64,000 nucleotides of DNA from Treponema sp. (GCA_024693715.1 JAILKS010000022.1:62001-126000); one strand, 5' to 3'; numbered from the stretch's first letter, positions 1 to 9,953 are shown. Notes: generated by a model not told the origin, from the sequence alone. Numbers and translations are program-made.

Positions 1-921
1 ATTCATGCCGATCTGTTCAAGTGCACTGCTTGTTGAAATTACACATTTTGTTACAGCAGTTAAAAAATCAACTGCAAACATCATTCCGCCGTCTGCACCA
101 TTGTGGCCTGTTTTTAAAAGCTCAATTCCTTTTGAGTTAAGACTTCTGGCTTTTTTTGCACCACAGCACAATGCTACTGCATCGTATTCATTCAAAATAT
201 GATCTGCAGAAGTTGAACGGCCTACATCGGCATTAAATATAAATTCAACTCCTTCTTCCTGCATCAATTTTACACGGCGCTCGATGATGTTTTTTTCAAG
301 CTTCATGTTTGGAATACCGTACATCAAAAGTCCGCCGGCCTTATCTTCGCGTTCAAAAACAGTTACATTGTGTCCGCGACGGTTAAGCCAGTCTGCAACA
401 GCAAGTCCGCTAGGTCCTGCACCGATTACAGCAACCTTTTTACCGCTTCTTGTTTTTGGAACTTCCGGCTTCATGTATCCTGTGGCAAAAGCTTTTTCTA
501 TGATGAATAATTCGTTATCGTGAATTGTTACTGATTCTGCACATGGTTCTTCTCCCGAAGCAACAGGGCTTCCGCAGTTACATGCTTTTTCACAAAGAGC
601 CGGGCAAACGCGACCTGTAAATTCCGGAAAGCTTGAAGTTTTTAAAAGTCTCCAGGCAGCCATGTCGAACTGTCCGTTATAAAGAGCGTCGTTCCATTCA
701 GGAATAAAATTGTGCAAAGGACAACCGGTTACCATTCCCTTAAGCTTGATGGCAGAACCGCAGAGAGGAACACCACAGTTCATACAGCGTGCAGCCTGTT
801 CACGTCTTGCTTTTTCGTCAAGCTTTGGATGAAATTCTTTAAAATTTGTAATACGTTCCAAAGGAGGAACATTGCCGTTTTCTATTCTTTTATAATCCAT
901 GAATCCTGTTGGTTTACTCAT
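1..921 (-). CDS. gltD: Glutamate synthase small subunit (partial, 3' end outside window)
   Basis: Electron-input subunit of NADPH-dependent glutamate synthase. It passes electrons through FAD and Fe-S clusters to GltB, which makes two glutamates from glutamine and 2-oxoglutarate. The start at 921 follows an AGGAGG Shine-Dalgarno. The N-terminus carries the cluster cysteines CMNCGVPLC near residues 46-54, then CPALCEKAC, and an FAD Rossmann motif GAGPSG near residue 163. About 307 residues are visible of a usual 470-500; the rest lies before position 1. It starts 25 bases after the gltB stop, so it is the second gene of gltBD and shares the ANTAR-type leader upstream of gltB. Identification is from direct reading of the minus strand. 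Confidence 0.93.
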   Translation of the reverse strand, partial: MSKPTGFMDYKRIENGNVPPLERITNFKEFHPKLDEKARREQAARCMNCGVPLCGSAIKLKGMVTGCPLHNFIPEWNDALYNGQFDMAAWRLLKTSSFPEFTGRVCPALCEKACNCGSPVASGEEPCAESVTIHDNELFIIEKAFATGYMKPEVPKTRSGKKVAVIGAGPSGLAVADWLNRRGHNVTVFEREDKAGGLLMYGIPNMKLEKNIIERRVKLMQEEGVEFIFNADVGRSTSADHILNEYDAVALCCGAKKARSLNSKGIELLKTGHNGADGGMMFAVDFLTAVTKCVISTSSALEQIGMN

Positions 922-945
922 TTATATAATCCTCCTGTTGTCTTT

Positions 946-3900
946 CTATGCTGTACACTTTCTGAATGCGGCAAGCACTGCCTCTTCATGATTTTTAATT
1001 GTCTGTTCCTGAACAGCGATTTCCTTCTTTATGCGAAGATAGTCATTCGGGATGATTTTCTTAAAGCAGTTTTTATAATGTTCCCAGTCCGAAAGAATCA
1101 ATTTTCCTCTTTCGCTTCCGGTTTCCTTTACATGCTGTTCGATGAGTGAATGAAGTAACTTTTCATCTGAATTTCCTTCTCCAAGTGTTGTTGTCTCATC
1201 ATCAAGTGCATACATTTTTACAAGCTCATGATTAAGGCGTTTATATAAGTCATGATTTTCATCAATTACATAAGAAATACCACCGCTCATTCCGGCACAA
1301 AGGTTTTTACCTGTTCCACCAAGAATTACAGCAGTTCCGCCTGTCATATATTCAAGGCCATGGTCTCCGCAGCCTTCTGCAACAACTGTAGCACCCGAGT
1401 TACGAACACAGAAGCGTTCTCCTGCAACACCATTTATGAACGCTTTACCGCTTGTTGCACCAAAGAGTGCTACATTACCAACGATGATGTTAGAAGCAGC
1501 ATCCCCTTCAAAGCTTTCTGGCTTTTTAATTACAAGCTTTCCACCGCTAAGACCTTTTCCGAATGCATCGTTTGCATCCCCTGTAAGGCGGAGTGTAAGT
1601 CCCTTTGGAATGAATGCACCAAAGCTCTGTCCGGCTCCTCCTTTAAAGTTTACGCAGTATGTATCATTTTTGAGTGTGTTACCGAATTTCTTCTGAATTT
1701 CACTTCCAAGAATTGTACCAACTGTACGGTCTGTAGACTGGATCGAGATTGGAGTGTCACACGGATGTGATAACTTCTCATATGAAGGAATAAGAGTTGT
1801 AAGATCCAGTTTCTTTTCTAATTCAAAGTTGAACAGAGAACGATCAGCTTTCCAATCATCAGCAGCGCCGGCAGCAAGCACTCTGCTCATATCAACTAAA
1901 CCGGCTCTCTTGAATCCCTGTTTATCTTTGAGCTTGAGTAAGTCTGTTCTACCACAAAGTTCTTCTACTGTACGGATTCCAAACTTAGCCATGATTTCCC
2001 GCATTTCCTGGGCTATGAACTTCATAAAGTTTTCTACGTATTCAGGTTTTCCCGGGAACTTTGCACGGAGCTTTTCATTCTGAGTTGCAACTCCGAATGG
2101 ACATGTATCAAGCTGGCATACACGCATCATTGAACATCCCATTGCGATTAATGGAGCTGTAGCAAATCCGAATTCTTCGGCACCTAAGAGGGCTGCAATT
2201 ACTACATCACGACCGCTCATAAGCTTTCCATCTGTTTCTATTACTACACGGCCTCTAAGTCCGTTCTGAATTAAAGTCTGATGTGTTTCAGCAAGTCCAA
2301 GCTCCCAAGGAAGACCTGCATGATGAATTGAACTGATTGGAGCAGCACCTGTACCACCGTCATGTCCAGAAATCAAAATTACCTGAGCACCAGCTTTTGC
2401 AACACCTGCTGCAATCGTACCTACTCCTGCTTCACTTACAAGCTTTACACTGATTCTTGCATCCCTGTTTGCATTCTTTAAATCGTATATCAACTGAGCA
2501 AGGTCTTCGATTGAATAAATATCATGATGTGGTGGTGGCGAAATAAGTGCTACACCCGGAGTTGCATATCTTGTTTTTGCAATCCATGGATATACTTTTT
2601 TTCCAGGAAGATGTCCGCCTTCTCCAGGCTTTGCTCCCTGTGCCATTTTAATCTGGATTTCTTTAGCGCTCAAAAGATATTCTTCTGTTACACCAAAGCG
2701 TCCTGAAGCAACCTGTTTGATAGCACTGTTATATTCTGTTCCAAGGCGTTCAGGCTTTTCTCCACCTTCACCACTGTTTGATTTTCCGTGCAAGTGATTC
2801 ATTGCAGCTGCCATACATTTATGTGCTTCTTCACTGATCGAACCGTAAGACATGGCACCTGTTTTAAAGCGTTTTACAATTTCATCTACGCTTTCAACTT
2901 CATCAATATTAATCTGGCCATTAGACTTTTCAAAATCAAAATCAAGCATAGCACGTAAAGTGTGTGGATGATCATTTGAATCAACTAATGCTGTATATTC
3001 CTTAAATCTTTCATAGTCACCGTTACGGGTTGCCTGCTGCAAAGCAACAATAGTCTGTGGATTATAAAGATGGCTTTCTGCATTTGGACCCATTCTAAGT
3101 TTATGATTTCCAACTGAATCAAGATGCTGATTTACTGTAAGACCATTTGGATCAAAGCCCTGTGCATGATGATAACGTACATCCTCTTCTATTTCTTTAA
3201 GTCCTACTCCACCTACTCTGCTTACTGTGTTTGTAAAGTACTTTTCTACTACATCCTGGGCAATTCCAACTGCTTCGAAAATCTGAGCAGACTGATAAGA
3301 CTGAATTGTACTGATTCCCATCTTTGCAGCAATCTTTACAATTCCATTTATAATTCCCTTGTTATAGTCATCAATTGCTGTGTGATAATCCTTATCCAGA
3401 AGCTTCTGGTCGATGAGCTCTGCAATTGCTTCGTGTGCGAGATAAGGGTTTACTGCGCGGGCACCATAGCTCAAACACATTGCAGCCTGATGAACATCGC
3501 GAACCTCTGCACTTTCAAGAATGATTGAAACAGCTGTTCTTTTTTTAGTTCTGATTAAATACTGTTCAACTGCGCTTACTGCTAAAATTGCAGGGATTGC
3601 AGCATGAGTTTTATCTACACCACGGTCGCTTAAGATGATGATGTTGAAGCCTTCGGAATATGCAGCATCAATTTGTGAGAAAAGGTTATCCAATGCTGAT
3701 TCAAGATTACCACATTCATTACTGATATCTATTAAAAGTGAAAGTGTTTTTGCTTTAAGTCCAGGTTGATTCAACGCTGCAATTTTAATCAAATCAGTTC
3801 CGGTCAAAATCGGATTATTGATTTCAAGCACACGACAGTTTTTAGCAGCTGGTTCTAAAATGTTACCATCCTTTCCTACATAGACTGTTGTATCTGTTAC

Positions 3901-5469
3901 GATTTTTTCACGAAGACTGTCGATTGGTGGGTTTGTAACCTGAGCAAAAAGCTGTTTGAAATAACTGAATAAACTCTGATGCTTTTCACTCATTACTGCC
4001 AGAGGAGTATCAACACCCATACTTGCAGTTGGTTCAACTCCGTTTTTAGCAAGAGGTAAAACCATTTCGTTTACATCTTCATAATTCCAGCCGAATGCAC
4101 GGTAAAGCATGTTTCTTTCTTCGAGTGTATGAACCGGAATCTTTTTGTTAGGTATTTTCAAATCAGCAAGATGAATAAGATTCATATCAAGCCATTCACC
4201 GTAAGGATAAAGCTTTGCATATTCATTTTTACATTCTTCATCGCTGATAATTTTTTTCTGAACTGTATCTACAAGAAGGATTCGTCCAGGCTGCAGTCGT
4301 GATTTAATTTTGATGTTTTCTTCGGGGATATCAAGAACACCAACTTCAGAGCTCAAAATAAGCATTCCGTCTTTTGTGATGTAATAGCGGCTTGGACGAA
4401 GTCCGTTACGGTCAAGTGTTGCACCAAGAAGGTCTCCATCGCTGAATAAGATTGCAGCAGGACCATCCCAGCTTTCCATCATGGTTGCCCAGTAGTGATA
4501 GAAATCTTTTTTAAGACCAGGCATATTGTCGTCGTGTTTCCATGGTTCAGGAATACACATCATAACTGCTAAAGGAAGAGGCACACCGTTCATCAAAAGG
4601 AATTCAAGTGTGTTATCAAGCATTGCAGAATCAGAACCGGTTGTATCAACTGCAGGTAAAACCTTTTTCATCTGATCGGCTGTAAGCTTTGTTGAATGAA
4701 CTGTTTCTTCGCGAGCCAACATACGGTCTACGTTTCCACGGATTGTATTGATTTCTCCGTTGTGTGCTATAAAACGGTTTGGATGAGCGCGCTGCCAGCT
4801 AGGCTGAGTGTTTGTAGAAAAGCGCGAATGCACGATTGCAAGTGCTGATTTATATTCTTCTGACTGAAGGTCCTTGTAGAAAGTACGAAGCTCATGAACA
4901 AGGAACATTCCCTTATAAACAATAGTTCTGCTGCTCAAAGAACAAACGTAGGTTTTACCAGCGCCTTTTTCAAACTCTCTTCTTAAAATATATAACTTAC
5001 GGTCAAAATCAATTCCTTTCTCGCAATCCTTTGGTTTTTCAATAAATGCCTGCCAGATACTTGGCATACAGTCACGGGCTCTTTTACCAAGAACGTCAGC
5101 ATTTACAGGAACTTCACGCCATCCTAAAAGCTTAAGACCTTCGTCTTTACAACATTTTTCAAAGCGTGCTTTTTCTTCTTTATCACCATTTGCAGGAAAG
5201 AAAAACTGTCCTATTCCGTATTCACGTTCATCAAGGCTTCCTACAAGATTTGCAGCTTCTTTTTTATAAAAGTCATGGGAAATCTGAACAAGGATTCCAA
5301 CACCGTCACCTGTTTCTCCGCTTGCATCTTTACCCGCACGATGTTCAAGTTTTTCAACAATGCTCAATGCATTATCAACAATTTTATGAGATTTACTTCC
5401 GTCGATATTAACAACAGCGCCAATACCGCAAGCATCATGTTCGAAAGATGGTTCGTATAAAGTTTTCAT
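946..5469 (-). CDS. gltB: Glutamate synthase large subunit
   Basis: Catalytic subunit of glutamate synthase, 1507 residues, the normal length. The N-terminal class II amidotransferase domain has its nucleophile Cys in EHDACGIG near residue 14; the short propeptide before it is usual for GltB. The FMN-binding barrel is seen around SGHDGGTGAAP, the 3Fe-4S cluster cysteines in the stretch CSMMRVCQLDTCPFG, and the C-terminal beta-helix is glycine-rich. An ATG at 5481 is possible, but the ATG at 5469 has GGAG at 5476-5479 at good spacing and is preferred. Expression appears gated by two consecutive hexaloop terminators between 5482 and 5624. gltD follows. Confidence 0.96.
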   Translation of the reverse strand: MKTLYEPSFEHDACGIGAVVNIDGSKSHKIVDNALSIVEKLEHRAGKDASGETGDGVGILVQISHDFYKKEAANLVGSLDEREYGIGQFFFPANGDKEEKARFEKCCKDEGLKLLGWREVPVNADVLGKRARDCMPSIWQAFIEKPKDCEKGIDFDRKLYILRREFEKGAGKTYVCSLSSRTIVYKGMFLVHELRTFYKDLQSEEYKSALAIVHSRFSTNTQPSWQRAHPNRFIAHNGEINTIRGNVDRMLAREETVHSTKLTADQMKKVLPAVDTTGSDSAMLDNTLEFLLMNGVPLPLAVMMCIPEPWKHDDNMPGLKKDFYHYWATMMESWDGPAAILFSDGDLLGATLDRNGLRPSRYYITKDGMLILSSEVGVLDIPEENIKIKSRLQPGRILLVDTVQKKIISDEECKNEYAKLYPYGEWLDMNLIHLADLKIPNKKIPVHTLEERNMLYRAFGWNYEDVNEMVLPLAKNGVEPTASMGVDTPLAVMSEKHQSLFSYFKQLFAQVTNPPIDSLREKIVTDTTVYVGKDGNILEPAAKNCRVLEINNPILTGTDLIKIAALNQPGLKAKTLSLLIDISNECGNLESALDNLFSQIDAAYSEGFNIIILSDRGVDKTHAAIPAILAVSAVEQYLIRTKKRTAVSIILESAEVRDVHQAAMCLSYGARAVNPYLAHEAIAELIDQKLLDKDYHTAIDDYNKGIINGIVKIAAKMGISTIQSYQSAQIFEAVGIAQDVVEKYFTNTVSRVGGVGLKEIEEDVRYHHAQGFDPNGLTVNQHLDSVGNHKLRMGPNAESHLYNPQTIVALQQATRNGDYERFKEYTALVDSNDHPHTLRAMLDFDFEKSNGQINIDEVESVDEIVKRFKTGAMSYGSISEEAHKCMAAAMNHLHGKSNSGEGGEKPERLGTEYNSAIKQVASGRFGVTEEYLLSAKEIQIKMAQGAKPGEGGHLPGKKVYPWIAKTRYATPGVALISPPPHHDIYSIEDLAQLIYDLKNANRDARISVKLVSEAGVGTIAAGVAKAGAQVILISGHDGGTGAAPISSIHHAGLPWELGLAETHQTLIQNGLRGRVVIETDGKLMSGRDVVIAALLGAEEFGFATAPLIAMGCSMMRVCQLDTCPFGVATQNEKLRAKFPGKPEYVENFMKFIAQEMREIMAKFGIRTVEELCGRTDLLKLKDKQGFKRAGLVDMSRVLAAGAADDWKADRSLFNFELEKKLDLTTLIPSYEKLSHPCDTPISIQSTDRTVGTILGSEIQKKFGNTLKNDTYCVNFKGGAGQSFGAFIPKGLTLRLTGDANDAFGKGLSGGKLVIKKPESFEGDAASNIIVGNVALFGATSGKAFINGVAGERFCVRNSGATVVAEGCGDHGLEYMTGGTAVILGGTGKNLCAGMSGGISYVIDENHDLYKRLNHELVKMYALDDETTTLGEGNSDEKLLHSLIEQHVKETGSERGKLILSDWEHYKNCFKKIIPNDYLRIKKEIAVQEQTIKNHEEAVLAAFRKCTA

Positions 5470-5481
5470 TTTCTGCTCCAT

Positions 5482-5551
5482 AAAAACTCAAAGGCCACAC
5501 GCATAAAGAAAAATTTTTCTTTATACATGCAGCCTCATTGCCGACTTTGAG
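5482..5551 (-). promoter_or_regulatory. gltB leader, second hexaloop-terminator module
   Basis: On the minus strand a 4-bp stem CGGC/GCTG (5530-5543) closes the loop AATGAG, which has A at 1 and G at 4. The 3' arm of that hairpin continues into a long terminator-like stem (about 5490-5535, with complementary CTCAAAG/CTTTGAG ends at 5545-5551 and 5487-5493) that runs into TTTTT directly before the gltB start. The two structures are mutually exclusive, as expected for an ANTAR antitermination switch. The T-tract is shorter than in the first module, so this terminator may be weaker. Confidence 0.6.
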
Positions 5552-5562
5552 ATTGAAAAAAC

Positions 5563-5664
5563 AAAAAAGGTCGTAGACAAAATTTCGCACAAAAACGAAA
5601 TTATATCTACGACCTCTTTGCCGTTATTTCTTTAATAATAATGAATTTTTGCAGAGATAGTCAA
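5563..5664 (-). promoter_or_regulatory. gltB promoter and first hexaloop-terminator module
   Basis: Promoter: -35 TTGACT (5659-5664) and -10 TATTAT (5635-5640), spacer 18. Ten bases after the -10, a 5-bp stem ACGGC/GTCGT (5609-5624, one G-U pair) closes the hexaloop AAAGAG. Its 3' arm is the 5' arm of an intrinsic terminator, GGTCGTAGA pairing with TCTACGACC, followed by a T-run (5563-5618). Loop bases A1 and G4 match ANTAR target loops. The same layout recurs upstream of eight other transcription units in the window. Confidence 0.8.
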
Positions 5665-5674
5665 GAGATTTCTA

Positions 5675-6289
5675 TTAAATAAAGTTAGTCCACAAATGCT
5701 GTTCCTTTTCCGGCAGACCGTATTTTTCCTTGCCAAGTGCAATTGACTTAATCAAAAAGCTCATATTTCGCGCAAGAACTCGGAGCACCTGCATGCCTTC
5801 TTCATCCTGAACAGCTTCTCCAGGAGCACCTCCGTGGATGTTGTTCCAGTACTGGCTTGTTGCGACAGGCATTCCGCTTATTGTAAAAAACTTATTCAGC
5901 ACATCAAAAGAAGCAGTTGTTCCTCCGCGGCGTGCACAGACAAATCCGGCACCTACCTTCATTGTTTTATCAAAATGACTGCTGTAGAAAAGACGCTGCA
6001 AAAAGGCCTGTACTGTTGCATTCGGGGCGGCGTAATAAACAGGCGTTCCTACTACAAGTCCGTCGGCTGCTTCAAACTTGGCGGCAAATTCATTTACTTC
6101 ATCATCAAAAACACAGTGCCCTTTCTTACTGCACTGATTGCATGCAATACATCCGCGGATATCCTTGTTGCCTATGTTATAAATTTCTGTTTCTATACCC
6201 TGTTCGTTGAAAATCTTCTGCATTTCTTCCAGTCCCAACAGTGTGTTGCTTTTTGGGCGGGGGCTACCGTTTACTAAAAGTATTTTCAT
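5675..6289 (-). CDS. NADPH-dependent FMN reductase / iron-sulfur flavoprotein-type oxidoreductase
   Basis: Flavodoxin-fold protein of 204 residues. The N-terminus MKILLVNGSPRPKSNT is the FMN phosphate-binding loop of the NAD(P)H-dependent FMN reductase family. A cysteine cluster GCIACNQCSKKGHC near residues 42-55 resembles the compact Cys motif of iron-sulfur flavoproteins (Isf family), so a 4Fe-4S cluster is possible. GTPVYYAAPNA is the second FMN-contact loop. An ATG at 6304 is in frame, but 6289 has GGAG just upstream. Substrate unknown. It lies between the gltB promoter and a DUF4153 gene 20 bases upstream, with which it is probably co-transcribed. Confidence 0.8.
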   Translation of the reverse strand: MKILLVNGSPRPKSNTLLGLEEMQKIFNEQGIETEIYNIGNKDIRGCIACNQCSKKGHCVFDDEVNEFAAKFEAADGLVVGTPVYYAAPNATVQAFLQRLFYSSHFDKTMKVGAGFVCARRGGTTASFDVLNKFFTISGMPVATSQYWNNIHGGAPGEAVQDEEGMQVLRVLARNMSFLIKSIALGKEKYGLPEKEQHLWTNFI

Positions 6290-6309
6290 AAAAGTATCCT
6301 CCATTTAAT

Positions 6310-8028
6310 TTACTTATAAAATACAAAGCCTGTGAAATAATAACTTTTGAAAAGCTTGCGGTCAGTATTGTATTTATATTCAATGCCTGTAAAACAGAAT
6401 GCAATTTCATCATCCGGGAAATACCATAGTGGCTCTTCTGTATTTACATTTCCATCAAGAGAAAAGAATAACTCATTAAAATTATAGATTTTGCCCGATT
6501 TTGAAGTATAAGAAATTTCAGAAATTTCCTTTGCGTATTCCAGATGTTCTCCATCCTTCCATTCATCAGCAAATACATTTTCATGAACTCTTTTGAATTC
6601 CTTAAAGTCTTCTATATTCAATACTTCATTAAATTTAAAGGTCTTTTCAAAATAAATCATTTTCTCTTCTTCACGTTTTGACTTAATTCCAAAAACTTCT
6701 TCAAAGCTTCGATAACTTGTATGCTTTGTTTCTCCAACCCACTTTTCCTTTAGAGTCCATTCAGGCTGCGGAAGGTGACTTGTCGACATAATATAATGGA
6801 AACTGGAAACAAGGGCATCGCGGTCTTCGTCTGTAATTGTATTTTCAAGAGCTACAGGATCATAAAGCTTTATTGAATCTGTCGCTTCATCATAAATATC
6901 ATATTTATTCATTACCTTAACCATTCTTGAAAACTGACTTTTATGTGCCATATTAATCAGATTAAATGGAGTAACGCTATCAAAAAGAACAATTGCCGTC
7001 AAAGCAATGATTGCCCAGTTTACATATTTTCCTTTTTTGATGAACGTAAGAGTGATTGTAATAATAGAAAAAATGATGAACAGCAGACTTGAATAGCGAT
7101 ACCCTGTAAAGCCGTAAGCATTCACGCGGATAAAATATGCATAAATCTGAATCAAAATAAGCGGAATAAAAACAAAGGCCCCGAACTTATAGAAAAACTT
7201 GATGACAGGAAGCTCGTCATGTTCACGCAGAATAAAATAGAACACAATGTAAAAACAAGATGCAAAAGAAACAAACCAGTTTATCTGTCCGTTTGGAAGC
7301 TTAAAGAGGAAAAGGGCCTTCAAAAGATAAATATACAAAATCAGAATAAGAACAGCAAAAACCGGGAAAAGAATATAAAGTGTGATTACCTTAAATGCCT
7401 TGCCGGAACTTTCATCCTCGCGCCTGTTGAAAAGATAATAGGTAAAGGTGTTCACCCCAAAAACAAAAATACAGAAAAAGACGCAGCATCCATAAACATC
7501 AGAATCAGAAGTATTCAAAATAAGATTCTGAACTGCATAAATTAAAAGACAGAGTCCTCCCATAAGGATGAGTGTCATAAAAGTACAGAAAAGCGCATGC
7601 TTAAAAACAAGCGAAAAATATGTACGTGAATTGCCCTTTGGAATAAATAGATAAAGAGTGATTAGCGTTATTGCACAAAGGATTCCAAAATAATAAAGCT
7701 CGTTATAAACAGAGTTTCCAAAACCACGATGAGCAAATAAACCAAGCACGAAGCCTGCCACTGCTACTCCGCTTTGAATAAGATATTTTTTTAGTGCAGG
7801 AAGTTTTTGAGTGAGAAGTGTTGCAGGTATTGCAAAAAAAGCTGCCATTAAAAACGCAAGAAGTAAATCCTCCAGAAATTCAGGAGGTTGATCCATGCAC
7901 ATATTAACAGAAGCAATTACAAAAGTGATAAAGCTTGCAATGAAAATAACTTTAGTAGCAGCAATATGCGCTACAGCCTCTGATAATGCTTCTTTGATTT
8001 TTGTTTTTATATTTAAAATTTTACTCAT
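6310..8028 (-). CDS. DUF4153-family integral membrane protein
   Basis: A 572-residue protein whose first two thirds is a series of about ten hydrophobic segments (roughly residues 25-375), followed by a soluble, charged C-terminal region of about 190 residues rich in Lys/Glu and aromatic residues. The architecture and several loop sequences resemble DUF4153 proteins, whose function is not established. No catalytic motif is recognised. It is 20 bases upstream of the flavoprotein gene on the same strand, suggesting a two-gene transcript. No signal peptide is evident; the first membrane segment follows a 25-residue polar start. Confidence 0.65.
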   Translation of the reverse strand: MSKILNIKTKIKEALSEAVAHIAATKVIFIASFITFVIASVNMCMDQPPEFLEDLLLAFLMAAFFAIPATLLTQKLPALKKYLIQSGVAVAGFVLGLFAHRGFGNSVYNELYYFGILCAITLITLYLFIPKGNSRTYFSLVFKHALFCTFMTLILMGGLCLLIYAVQNLILNTSDSDVYGCCVFFCIFVFGVNTFTYYLFNRREDESSGKAFKVITLYILFPVFAVLILILYIYLLKALFLFKLPNGQINWFVSFASCFYIVFYFILREHDELPVIKFFYKFGAFVFIPLILIQIYAYFIRVNAYGFTGYRYSSLLFIIFSIITITLTFIKKGKYVNWAIIALTAIVLFDSVTPFNLINMAHKSQFSRMVKVMNKYDIYDEATDSIKLYDPVALENTITDEDRDALVSSFHYIMSTSHLPQPEWTLKEKWVGETKHTSYRSFEEVFGIKSKREEEKMIYFEKTFKFNEVLNIEDFKEFKRVHENVFADEWKDGEHLEYAKEISEISYTSKSGKIYNFNELFFSLDGNVNTEEPLWYFPDDEIAFCFTGIEYKYNTDRKLFKSYYFTGFVFYK

Positions 8029-8081
8029 AAAAACATTATAACATCAGAGGCTGTAAAAGGCAAAATTAATCTGGTCGCGGC

Positions 8082-9866
8082 TTAATATGCTTTGTCGTGA
8101 ACCCCGGCGATTGCACGCCCAGATGGTTCGTCCATGTTTTTCCATGCAGCGTCCCATTCGAGGGCTTTGGCTGTAGAACATGCAACTCCGGCTTCGTGAG
8201 GTACACAGCGGGCAGCACTGTCGCTTGGGAAAAGGCGGCTGTAGATTTCGCGGTAGTAATATTCCTCTTTTGTTTTTGGAGGGTTTACCGGGAAACGGTT
8301 TTCACGGCGTGCAAACTCTGCATCACTTACCTTTTCTTCTGTCATCTTTTTAAGGGTATCAATCCAGCTGTAGCCTACACCGTCACTGAACTGTTCCTTC
8401 TGGCGCCAGCAGATGCTTTCCGGGAGCAGGTCTTCAAATGCTTTGCGAAGGATCCATTTTTCCATGCGCTGACGTGGGGTCCCTAAGCCTGTCGAAGGAG
8501 TCGAAGAGCCGTCCAACTTAATGTTCATTTTATCTGATGGGTTCAATCCCATTGCAATATCAATAAAATCTTTGTCTAAGAATGGAACACGGCCTTCTAC
8601 ACCCCATGCCATTAAGGATTTATTTGCACGAAGACAGTCGTAAAGATGAAGCTTACTCATTTTGCGAACAAGCTCTTCGTGGAATTCCTGGGCGTTTGGA
8701 GCCTTGTGGAAATAAAGATATCCGCCAAAAAGTTCATCACTTCCTTCACCCGAAAGTACCATTTTAATTCCCATTGATTTAATTACACGGGCAAGAAGAT
8801 ACATCGGAGTTGATGCACGAACAGTTGTAATATCATAAGTTTCGATGTGATAAATTACATCAGGCAGTGCATCCAAAGCTTCCTGAATTGTAAAGTGAAC
8901 TTCATGATGAACGGTTCCGATATAATCAGCTGCTTTTTGTGCGGCAATAAGGTCAGGTGAACCTTCAAGTCCAACTGCAAAGCTATGAAGCTGAGGCCAC
9001 CAGGCTGCTTCTTTGCTGTCTGTTTCAACACGCTTTTTGCTGTATTTCTGAGTAACGGCTGCAATGATTGATGAGTCGAGGCCTCCACTCAAAAGAACAC
9101 CATATGGAACATCACTCATCAACTGAGCTTTAACTGCAGTTTCAAGCCCGTTACGAACCTTTTCAATAACAGAAGGATTAATTACATCACCCTTTTCATC
9201 TGTAGCTTTTGGAGCATTCTTAACGGCATCAAATGTTTCCCATTCACGCTTGTACCAGCGGTTTGGTTTTTCATCCTTTGAATAAAAATAATGTCCGTTC
9301 GGGAACTCTTCGATAGTCTGGCAGTCCCCTTCGAGCGCCTTTAATTCACTTGCAACATAATAGCGGCCGGCCTTGTCCCAGCCCTGATACAAAGGAATAA
9401 CACCAATTTCATCGCGGGCAATGAGGTATACGTCGTTTTCGCTGTCGTAAAGTGCAAAGGCAAAAATGCCCGAAAGCTCTTCAATCATTTTTGTGAAGTC
9501 ACCTGACTCGCGGTATTTTTTATAAAGAGGAATAATAACTTCACAGTCGCTTCCTGTGCGGAACTTATATGTGCCTTCAAACTTAGCACGAATTTCCTTG
9601 TGATTGTAGATTTCGCCGTTTGCAGCAAGAATGATTTTTTCATCATCGCTTACGAGTGGCTGCTTACCGCTCAATGGGTCAACGATAGAAAGGCGCTCAT
9701 GGCTTAAGATTGCATTATCGCCTGTATAAACGCCGCTCCAGTCCGGCCCACGATGACGAATCTTTTTAGACATCTCCAAAACCTGCGCCCGAAGCTCTTC
9801 CTTCAAGCCTTCTGCAATTGGCGCGCTGCCACTGCTTAAATCGAAACATCCTACGAAACCGCACAT
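8082..9866 (-). CDS. asnB: Asparagine synthase (glutamine-hydrolysing)
   Basis: Makes asparagine from aspartate, ATP and glutamine. The protein begins MCGFVGCF, so Cys2 is the amidotransferase nucleophile after Met removal, which fixes the start at 9866. The ATP pyrophosphatase loop LSGGLDSS lies near residue 259. Length is 594 residues, somewhat longer than typical AsnB (about 550). Part of the excess near residue 455 is SSTPSTGLGTPRQR, encoded by a repeat that also occurs in dapF (see 8478-8498). The gene stands behind its own ANTAR-type leader with a roughly 180-base untranslated stretch of inverted repeats between terminator and start. Confidence 0.95.
   Translation of the reverse strand: MCGFVGCFDLSSGSAPIAEGLKEELRAQVLEMSKKIRHRGPDWSGVYTGDNAILSHERLSIVDPLSGKQPLVSDDEKIILAANGEIYNHKEIRAKFEGTYKFRTGSDCEVIIPLYKKYRESGDFTKMIEELSGIFAFALYDSENDVYLIARDEIGVIPLYQGWDKAGRYYVASELKALEGDCQTIEEFPNGHYFYSKDEKPNRWYKREWETFDAVKNAPKATDEKGDVINPSVIEKVRNGLETAVKAQLMSDVPYGVLLSGGLDSSIIAAVTQKYSKKRVETDSKEAAWWPQLHSFAVGLEGSPDLIAAQKAADYIGTVHHEVHFTIQEALDALPDVIYHIETYDITTVRASTPMYLLARVIKSMGIKMVLSGEGSDELFGGYLYFHKAPNAQEFHEELVRKMSKLHLYDCLRANKSLMAWGVEGRVPFLDKDFIDIAMGLNPSDKMNIKLDGSSTPSTGLGTPRQRMEKWILRKAFEDLLPESICWRQKEQFSDGVGYSWIDTLKKMTEEKVSDAEFARRENRFPVNPPKTKEEYYYREIYSRLFPSDSAARCVPHEAGVACSTAKALEWDAAWKNMDEPSGRAIAGVHDKAY
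8478..8498. repeat. Short dispersed repeat inserted in asnB
   Basis: The core CCCTAAGCCTGTCGAAGG matches CCCTGAGCCTGTCGAAGG inside dapF (18524-18545) at all but one base, including the two bases GG before the shared T. It is an imperfect palindrome (CCCT...AGG). In asnB, read on the minus strand, it encodes PSTGLGT in frame and falls in a surface-loop region rather than a conserved motif. Related CCTTCGACAGGCTCAGG-type repeats are common in many bacterial genomes; that background is recalled, not searched. Confidence 0.75.
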
Positions 9867-9878
9867 ACTCTTATAGCA

Positions 9879-9926
9879 GAAACCGTTAAAAAATTGCTGA
9901 ACCGCTGTGAAGCAATTTTAGGTTTC
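9879..9926. repeat. Palindromic repeat, copy 1 (AACCGTTAAAAA family)
   Basis: A 48-base hairpin: outer arms GAAACC/GGTTTC, then AAAATTGC/GCAATTTT around a variable centre. The same scheme, with AACCGTTAAAAA at one edge, is found at 11561-11606 and 15721-15763. All three lie in intergenic DNA next to nitrogen genes. It sits in the asnB 5' untranslated region. Confidence 0.65.
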
Positions 9927-9953
9927 AACCTTCAATCGTTCATGCGGTAAATC

